Shown piece after piece: positions 56,195-64,000 of a stretch of DNA of 64,000 nt. Origin of the DNA: Xenorhabdus budapestensis (lineage in GTDB: Bacteria > Pseudomonadota > Gammaproteobacteria > Enterobacterales > Enterobacteriaceae). The notes under the pieces were generated by a model. That model did no database searches. It saw only the letters and a program-made list of their open reading frames with translations, and was not told where the DNA came from. Position 1 is the first letter of the stretch. Every line of letters starts with the position of its first letter. The translations under genes were made by a program, and so were the position numbers. The stretch covers positions 1-64,000 of the forward strand of contig NZ_NIBS01000005.1 in the NCBI RefSeq assembly GCF_002632465.1, read 5' to 3'.

Positions 56195-58306
56195 CTAGTT
56201 TCGGTTACGGCTGACTCGCAGTACATCTGGCATAACACGTATCTTACGCATGATATTTGCCAACTGGATACGGTCTTTGGTTGTCAGCCTGATGAAAGCA
56301 CAATAAACGCGGCCATCTTTTTCCTCAGTATTCATGCTTTGGATGCTGGAATTTGCATCATTAATAGCTGCTGTCAGATTTGCCAGTGCTCCCTGATGGT
56401 TAAACATATCAACTTTAATTTCAGCGATAAAATCGCTATTGATATCTTTATCCCACTCAACAGGCATAAATTTTTCCGGTTCTTTCTGATAACCGCGGAT
56501 ATTACGGCAAGATTCGTGATGGATAACTAAACCTTTCCCCGGACTGATGTGGGAAATAATCGGGTCACCCGGAATCGGTCGACAACACTTAGCAAAGGTA
56601 ATTAGGATGCCATCAGCACCTTTGATTGGCAGCTTACGAGATTGACTGTTACTGCCATTCGGAATTTTTTCTGTAGCACCCAATAGATTATGGGCAACGA
56701 CGACACTCATCGCATTACCTAATCCGATCTCTGCCAGCAGGTCATTGAGTGAAGCAAGTTTCATTCTTGCCAATTCTCTGTCGATATTTTCCTGTGAAAT
56801 ATCGTTAATTTTCAGTCCATTGCCAAGTGCATGATTGAGCAGACGCCTTCCCAGACTGACGGAATCATCCCGCTTAAGGTTTTTCAGTAACTGACGTATT
56901 TTAGCACGTGCTTTAGAGCTGACGACAAAGTTCAGCCATGCCGCATTAGGGCGTGCGCTTGGGGCGGTAATGATTTCGACAGTTTGCCCACTGCTTAAGG
57001 TCTGAGATAGCGGGTAAGGCAGACGATCAACTCGAGCTCCGACACAAGCGTGACCAATATCCGTATGGACGGCATAAGCAAAATCGACAGGTGTTGCACC
57101 TGCCGGTAATTCGACAATACGCCCTTCAGGAGTAAAAACGTAAATCTCATCAGGGAATAGATCAGATTTGACGCTTTCAATGAATTCGAAAGAGCTACCA
57201 GCACTCTGCTGAAGCTCCAACAGGCTTTGCATCCAGCGCTGGGCACGGACTTGCGCTGTGGTACCTGATTCCCCTTGTTCTTTATAAGCCCAGTGTGCCG
57301 CAACCCCCATCTCTGCCATTTGATCCATGTCTTCTGTCCGGATCTGGACTTCAACAGGTACTCCATGTGGACCGATTAGAGAGGTATGCAAGGATTGATA
57401 GCCGTTGGCCTTAGGAATGGCAATATAATCTTTCACTCTACCGGGACGGGGTTTATACAGGCTGTGCATTTGCCCTAAAACACGGTAACAGGTATCAAGA
57501 TTACCGACGATGACACGAAAAGCGTAAATATCCATAATGGAATGAAAACGCTGTTCTTTCAGGTGCATCTTACGATAAATAGAATAGAGGTGTTTTTCCC
57601 GTCCATTAACGATACATTGGATACCCGCATCCGTTAATCTACCTTCAATTTCTGCCAGAATTTTCTGGATCATCTCCTTACGGTTGCCACGGGCAGCTTT
57701 AACAACCTCTTTGATCACCCGATAGCGGTTAGGATATAAGGCCTCAAAGCCAAGCTCCTCCAATTCTGTTTTCAGGTGATGGATCCCCAACCGATGGGCC
57801 AACGGACTGTAGATCTCCAACGTTTCCCTGGCGATGCGCCGCCGTTTATCAGGGCGCAGAGAGCCAAGGGTTCGCATGTTGTGTGTTCGGTCTGCCAGTT
57901 TGATCAGAATGACACGGATATCCTGTACCATTGCCATGATCATTTTGCGGAAGTTTTCGGCCTGAGCTTCCTTTTTATCACGGAAGTTCAACTTGTCCAA
58001 TTTGGAGACACCTTCCACTAATCCAGCGACGGCTGTGCCGAATAATAGCTCAATATCCTGAAATGTCGCTGGAGTATCTTCAATGACATCATGCAGAAGT
58101 GCGGCCATAAGTGTTTCATGGTCAAGACGCATTTCAGCCAGAATACAAGCAACAGCGACTGGATGAGTAATATATGGCTCACCACTGGAGCGGGTTTGCC
58201 CTTCGTGGGCATCCCGTGCTACGACATAAGCCTGTTTTAATAGATCAATTTGATCTTCAGGCAAATATTTAAGTACAAGCTGGTTCAGGCTTTCAAACAG
58301 GTACAA
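56195..58306 (-). CDS. spoT: Bifunctional (p)ppGpp synthetase/hydrolase SpoT
   Basis: A 703-residue SpoT. The HD hydrolase domain has LLHDVIEDTPATF (His-72/Asp-73) and KLADRTHNMRTLGS. The synthetase region holds KEQRFHSIMDIYAFRVIVGN and RVKDYIAIPKANGYQSLHTS. A TGS domain (DEIYVFTPEGRIVELPAGAT), a helical/zinc-finger region (ITFAKCCRPIPGDPI) and a C-terminal ACT domain (VDMFNHQGALANLTAAINDA) follow. Length is full. It lies 18 bases after rpoZ in the gmk-rpoZ-spoT operon. Confidence 0.98.
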   Translation of the reverse strand: MYLFESLNQLVLKYLPEDQIDLLKQAYVVARDAHEGQTRSSGEPYITHPVAVACILAEMRLDHETLMAALLHDVIEDTPATFQDIELLFGTAVAGLVEGVSKLDKLNFRDKKEAQAENFRKMIMAMVQDIRVILIKLADRTHNMRTLGSLRPDKRRRIARETLEIYSPLAHRLGIHHLKTELEELGFEALYPNRYRVIKEVVKAARGNRKEMIQKILAEIEGRLTDAGIQCIVNGREKHLYSIYRKMHLKEQRFHSIMDIYAFRVIVGNLDTCYRVLGQMHSLYKPRPGRVKDYIAIPKANGYQSLHTSLIGPHGVPVEVQIRTEDMDQMAEMGVAAHWAYKEQGESGTTAQVRAQRWMQSLLELQQSAGSSFEFIESVKSDLFPDEIYVFTPEGRIVELPAGATPVDFAYAVHTDIGHACVGARVDRLPYPLSQTLSSGQTVEIITAPSARPNAAWLNFVVSSKARAKIRQLLKNLKRDDSVSLGRRLLNHALGNGLKINDISQENIDRELARMKLASLNDLLAEIGLGNAMSVVVAHNLLGATEKIPNGSNSQSRKLPIKGADGILITFAKCCRPIPGDPIISHISPGKGLVIHHESCRNIRGYQKEPEKFMPVEWDKDINSDFIAEIKVDMFNHQGALANLTAAINDANSSIQSMNTEEKDGRVYCAFIRLTTKDRIQLANIMRKIRVMPDVLRVSRNRN

Positions 58307-58324
58307 GGCAGACCTACCGTAAAA

Positions 58325-58600
58325 TTAACGACGACCGTCGGCGATAGCAGAAACAGCTTTGATTTCTGCAGCTTCTTGCTCCTGCTGCTCTTGACGTTCA
58401 CGAACATCAAGAATTTTATTATTGATAAGACCTTGCTCGATTTCACGCAGAGCGATAACAGTCATCTTATCGTTTTCTTCTGGAACAAGAGGATCTTTTC
58501 CACCTACCTGTAATTGGCGTGCTCGGCGAGCAGCGACCAACACTAGGTCAAAACGGTTACCAATTTTTTCTACTGCGTCTTGAACAGTTACGCGTGCCAT
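58325..58600 (-). CDS. rpoZ: RNA polymerase omega subunit
   Basis: A 91-residue omega subunit, almost identical to E. coli RpoZ ([59 protein letters not shown]). It helps assemble beta-prime into RNA polymerase. It sits between gmk and spoT, as in other Enterobacterales. Confidence 0.99.
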   Translation of the reverse strand: MARVTVQDAVEKIGNRFDLVLVAARRARQLQVGGKDPLVPEENDKMTVIALREIEQGLINNKILDVRERQEQQEQEAAEIKAVSAIADGRR

Positions 58601-58654
58601 ATGTGTGCTACTCCACAGATAAATAAGTGACTGGGCATAATACTGAAACTTAGT

Positions 58655-61405
<2,751 letters not shown>

Positions 61406-61523
61406 GTTTCTTTACCGGGAAGTCGGGAAATGTAGAAAAGGAAAACACAGAAAAGAAAACAGTAGATAAGCAAACACACAAGAGCGAAGGAGCAAGCACT
61501 TGCTCCAAACGCCCAGATTAATA

Positions 61524-62153
61524 TCAATGGTCAGCGCCATCATAATTGAAGATGGGTAACCCAAGACGATAGCGAATAGCAATCAAGCGGGCGGTCAGGC
61601 CTGCTATAAGGGTGATGATAATTACGCTGTTTGGGTGCAGTGGAGTATGTAATAAAGCGATATATAACCAGGCAGCAGCAAAAGAGACACCCGCATAGAT
61701 CTCTTTCTGGAACACTAACGGAATGGTGTTACAAAACATATCGCGCAGTACTCCACCAAAAACACCGGTAATAACAGCAGCAATGGCGGCAATGACTGGG
61801 CTGTAGTGCATATCCAGTGCGATTTGTGCACCAATAATTGAAAAAACAATTAAACCAATCGCATCAAGAATAAGAAATAAACGCCGAAGGTGTTTCATCA
61901 TTGGGGCAACCCAAATGGTGACTACTGCGGCGCAGGCAACAGTCACAATGTATTCTGGGTTTTTAACCCAACCAAGCGGGTAGTGGCCCAGAATAATATC
62001 ACGAACGGAACCACCACCAATGGCTGTTACAGAAGCAATAATAATCACGCCGAACACATCCATTTTTCGACGACCTGCGGCTAAGGCACCTGTCATGGCT
62101 TCAGCCGTGATACCAATGATATAAAGGACACTGAGTAGCATAAATTTAATCAA
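61524..62153 (-). CDS. yicG: TRIC/UPF0126 family inner membrane protein YicG
   Basis: A 209-residue membrane protein with about seven helices in two repeats: [40 protein letters not shown], and the second-half [20 protein letters not shown]. The GGG.RD and GG.LRD motifs are the signature of bacterial trimeric intracellular cation (TRIC-like) channels. It is convergent with ligB, as in E. coli. A 7-8-bp hairpin (61489-61506) lies just after its stop, without a clear T-run. Confidence 0.94.
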   Translation of the reverse strand: MIKFMLLSVLYIIGITAEAMTGALAAGRRKMDVFGVIIIASVTAIGGGSVRDIILGHYPLGWVKNPEYIVTVACAAVVTIWVAPMMKHLRRLFLILDAIGLIVFSIIGAQIALDMHYSPVIAAIAAVITGVFGGVLRDMFCNTIPLVFQKEIYAGVSFAAAWLYIALLHTPLHPNSVIIITLIAGLTARLIAIRYRLGLPIFNYDGADH

Positions 62154-62276
62154 ATGGAATATAACGTAGAAGTAAAGAGTAATGCTGAAATAATAACGTC
62201 TCGATTGAAATTTTTTAGTTAAATTTTAATAGCATTAGTTTTTATTATCCGAAACCTCGAATATTAAGGTAGAAAA

Positions 62277-63593
62277 ATGGTTTTTAAGGAACGTCAGATT
62301 ACATTCGACAACCGTAGCCATCAGATAACTAATATAAATATCTGGACCCCTGACAGCCAGTGGTTAGTCTATGATGTACGTCCTAACGGGGCAGACTTTA
62401 CTGGCTTAACGATAGAAAAAATTCATATAAATAATGGACAGACAGAGATCATTTATCAGGCAAAAGATGGCGCACATGTCGGTGTTGTCACAGTTAGTCC
62501 GCAGGAACCGGCTCGTTATGCATTTATTCATGGCCCGGAAAATCCCGATACTCACTGGCAATACGATTTTCATCATCGGCGTGGTGTGATCGTTTCCGAT
62601 ATGCAGCCAAATGTTGCTGTTAATATTGATGCGTTGGACATTACCTCACCTTATACAGCCGGAGCCTTGCGTGGTGGTACACACGTGCATGTTTTCAGTC
62701 CTGATGGCAGTCGTTTAAGCTTTACCTATAACGACCATGTTATACATGAGTTAGATCCCGCACTGGATTTACGCAATGTAGCTGTCGCTATTCCACTAAG
62801 AGCGGTGATATCAGCCAAAAAGCATCCAAGAGAATATGATGGTAGCTATTTTTCGGTGGTAGTAAGCCGCACTACAGCACGTCCACGCCCTGGTAGTGAT
62901 GAGATCAATCGTGCATATGAAGAAGGATGGATTGGGCAGCAGGGTTATCTTAAAAAGAATGGACAATGGCAGCGTTGGGCTCTGGCTTTTATTGGTGATA
63001 CATGTGCTGAAAATGGTGAAAAGATCCCTGAAATTTACCTTATTGACCTACCTGAGCATGATGAAGATTATGCAGTTGAAGGTAATCAGCCACTAACCGG
63101 AACGGAAACGACCTTACCTGCACCACCTGCGGGAGTGAAACAGCAACGTTTAACATTTACCCACCAGAATAATTGGCCGGGAGTGGTCAGTACGCCTAGG
63201 CATTGGTTAAGAACATCTCCGGATGGCAGCAAAATTTGTTTTCTGATGAAAGATGATAAGGGAACTATCCAGTTATGGTATGTATCCCCAAAAGGGGGAG
63301 AACCAATACAGGTCACGCATAATGTACATGACATACAATCTGCATTTAACTGGGATAGCCGAGGCCGATTTATTGCTTTTGTCTGTGATAACAGTGTCAT
63401 GATCTGTAACAGCCAAAATGGTGAAGTTCAGCGGCTAACAGCACGTACTGACATTGCTCCATGTGCAGATGCAATAGTGATCTCACCCGATGACCGACAT
63501 GTTGCTTTTATGCGGGATATTAATGGCTATCGTCAGATCTTTATTGTCGAAACAGGCATCGTTGCACCATCTTTGCACAATAACGATGCCTGA
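62277..63593 (+). CDS. yidR: YidR-like DUF3748 beta-propeller protein
   Basis: A 438-residue protein with repeated WD40/PD40-type blades (WTPDSQWLVYDVRPNGADF, VFSPDGSRLSFTYNDHVIHE, LRTSPDGSKICFLMKDDKGT, FNWDSRGRFIAFVCDNSVMI, ISPDDRHVAFMRDINGYRQI). It is related to oligogalacturonide lyase and TolB propellers and to E. coli YidR. No signal peptide is visible. The next gene is yidQ in convergent orientation, as in E. coli. No function is established. A TAAGGTAG site precedes the start. Confidence 0.88.
   Translation: MVFKERQITFDNRSHQITNINIWTPDSQWLVYDVRPNGADFTGLTIEKIHINNGQTEIIYQAKDGAHVGVVTVSPQEPARYAFIHGPENPDTHWQYDFHHRRGVIVSDMQPNVAVNIDALDITSPYTAGALRGGTHVHVFSPDGSRLSFTYNDHVIHELDPALDLRNVAVAIPLRAVISAKKHPREYDGSYFSVVVSRTTARPRPGSDEINRAYEEGWIGQQGYLKKNGQWQRWALAFIGDTCAENGEKIPEIYLIDLPEHDEDYAVEGNQPLTGTETTLPAPPAGVKQQRLTFTHQNNWPGVVSTPRHWLRTSPDGSKICFLMKDDKGTIQLWYVSPKGGEPIQVTHNVHDIQSAFNWDSRGRFIAFVCDNSVMICNSQNGEVQRLTARTDIAPCADAIVISPDDRHVAFMRDINGYRQIFIVETGIVAPSLHNNDA
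63553..63592. terminator. Inverted repeat at the 3' end of yidR
   Basis: CAGGCATCGTT and AACGATGCCTG are perfect 11-base arms with an 18-base loop, lying within the last codons of yidR and touching its TGA. On the minus strand it is followed by TTTCGACAA. It probably ends convergent yidQ transcription and perhaps yidR. Confidence 0.55.
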
Positions 63594-63663
63594 AAAAACA
63601 CATTAAGACAATTTGCAGCACAATGGGTACTGGCAGAGTTGGGATTGATAGAGCGATGAAGGA

Positions 63664-64000
63664 TCAGTCTTCATCATTCGTGGACTCTTCTGATATCTGT
63701 TGTGTATGAGTTAAATTTTTTTCCAGTTTTTCAATACGAAGCTTAGGTGATTTCCCTGTTTGATCCTGATTTGAGAAAGCATAATCATAAGGGAGCAAAA
63801 GAGTATCTAAAAGGGCTGAGAATGGTAGATCTACTGCGAGCAAAGGTTTCAGAAACCATCCCGTTTTGTCATCTTTTAACATGTTAATATTAGCTTGTGC
63901 CCCAGAATAATATCCCTGATTGGGGCCACTATGTGTCATGATGCTGGAACAGCCTGTAAGCAGAGACAATCCAAATATAGTAGCGGATAACAAAAGCAGT
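63664..64000 (-). CDS. yidQ: YidQ (YceK family) lipoprotein, 5' end beyond window
   Basis: The visible ~112 codons match YidQ/YceK-family (DUF1375) lipoproteins. A signal peptide ends in a lipobox LLTGC followed by SSIMTHSG, then YYSGAQANINMLKDDKTGW, LAVDLPFSALLDTLLLPYDY and a charged tail. The frame stays open to the right edge. The in-frame TTG at 63993 lies inside the signal peptide, so the true start is probably a few codons outside. The Ser after the lipidated Cys suggests the outer membrane. It is convergent with yidR. Confidence 0.9.
   Translation of the reverse strand, partial: LLLLSATIFGLSLLTGCSSIMTHSGPNQGYYSGAQANINMLKDDKTGWFLKPLLAVDLPFSALLDTLLLPYDYAFSNQDQTGKSPKLRIEKLEKNLTHTQQISEESTNDED

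Noticed and set aside
61489-61506. Hairpin after yicG as a clear terminator
   Set aside because: The stem is good (GGAGCAAG/CTTGCTCC) but no T-run follows on either strand, so it is mentioned only with yicG.

Overview
The window comes from a gammaproteobacterium of the order Enterobacterales. The housekeeping genes are close to E. coli but more AT-rich, with long AT-rich intergenic stretches. A ShlA/PhlA/XhlA-type haemolysin operon and a V. cholerae-like type VI secretion system (T6SS) sit beside them, which points to the Morganellaceae; Photorhabdus or Xenorhabdus is the best guess. This is inferred from protein similarity, not proven. No rRNA, tRNA, CRISPR array, intact insertion sequence or integrase was seen.

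Left part (1-18516, all minus strand): a T6SS effector module reading leftward as a second tssF, vgrG, a DUF2169 adaptor, a PAAR-like DUF4150 protein and a large Rhs protein whose toxin tip lies beyond the left edge. Then come a 4-oxalocrotonate tautomerase-like gene, yhjD, a two-partner secretion pair (tpsA exoprotein, tpsB transporter) and hcp.

Middle (19443-39416, plus strand): one T6SS operon, tssB-tssC-tssE-tssF-tssG-tagH(fha)-tssJ-tssK-tssL-clpV-vasH-like-vasI-tssA-tssM-vasL, in the gene order I recall for the V. cholerae VAS cluster. With hcp, vgrG and PAAR on the left, every core component is present. Four things are odd: the VasH-like regulator has lost its AAA+ domain, the FHA domain lacks its phosphopeptide-binding residues, an intrinsic terminator sits just before vasL, and the cluster ends in a vgrG stump followed by a scar of gene debris.

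Right part (39887-64000): conserved chromosome. It holds glnG-glnL-glnA with recognisable NtrC and sigma-54 sites, divergent typA, then yihX, dtd and fabY. A second conserved block follows: yicH, xanP, gltS, recG, a trmH pseudogene with an internal deletion, spoT, rpoZ, gmk, ligB, yicG, yidR and a partial yidQ at the right edge. Compared with E. coli, yihY is missing between yihX and dtd, and there are order breaks at fabY/yicH and yicG/yidR.

The most interesting points are the orphan second tssF heading the vgrG-Rhs module, the AAA-less VasH, and the internally deleted trmH.
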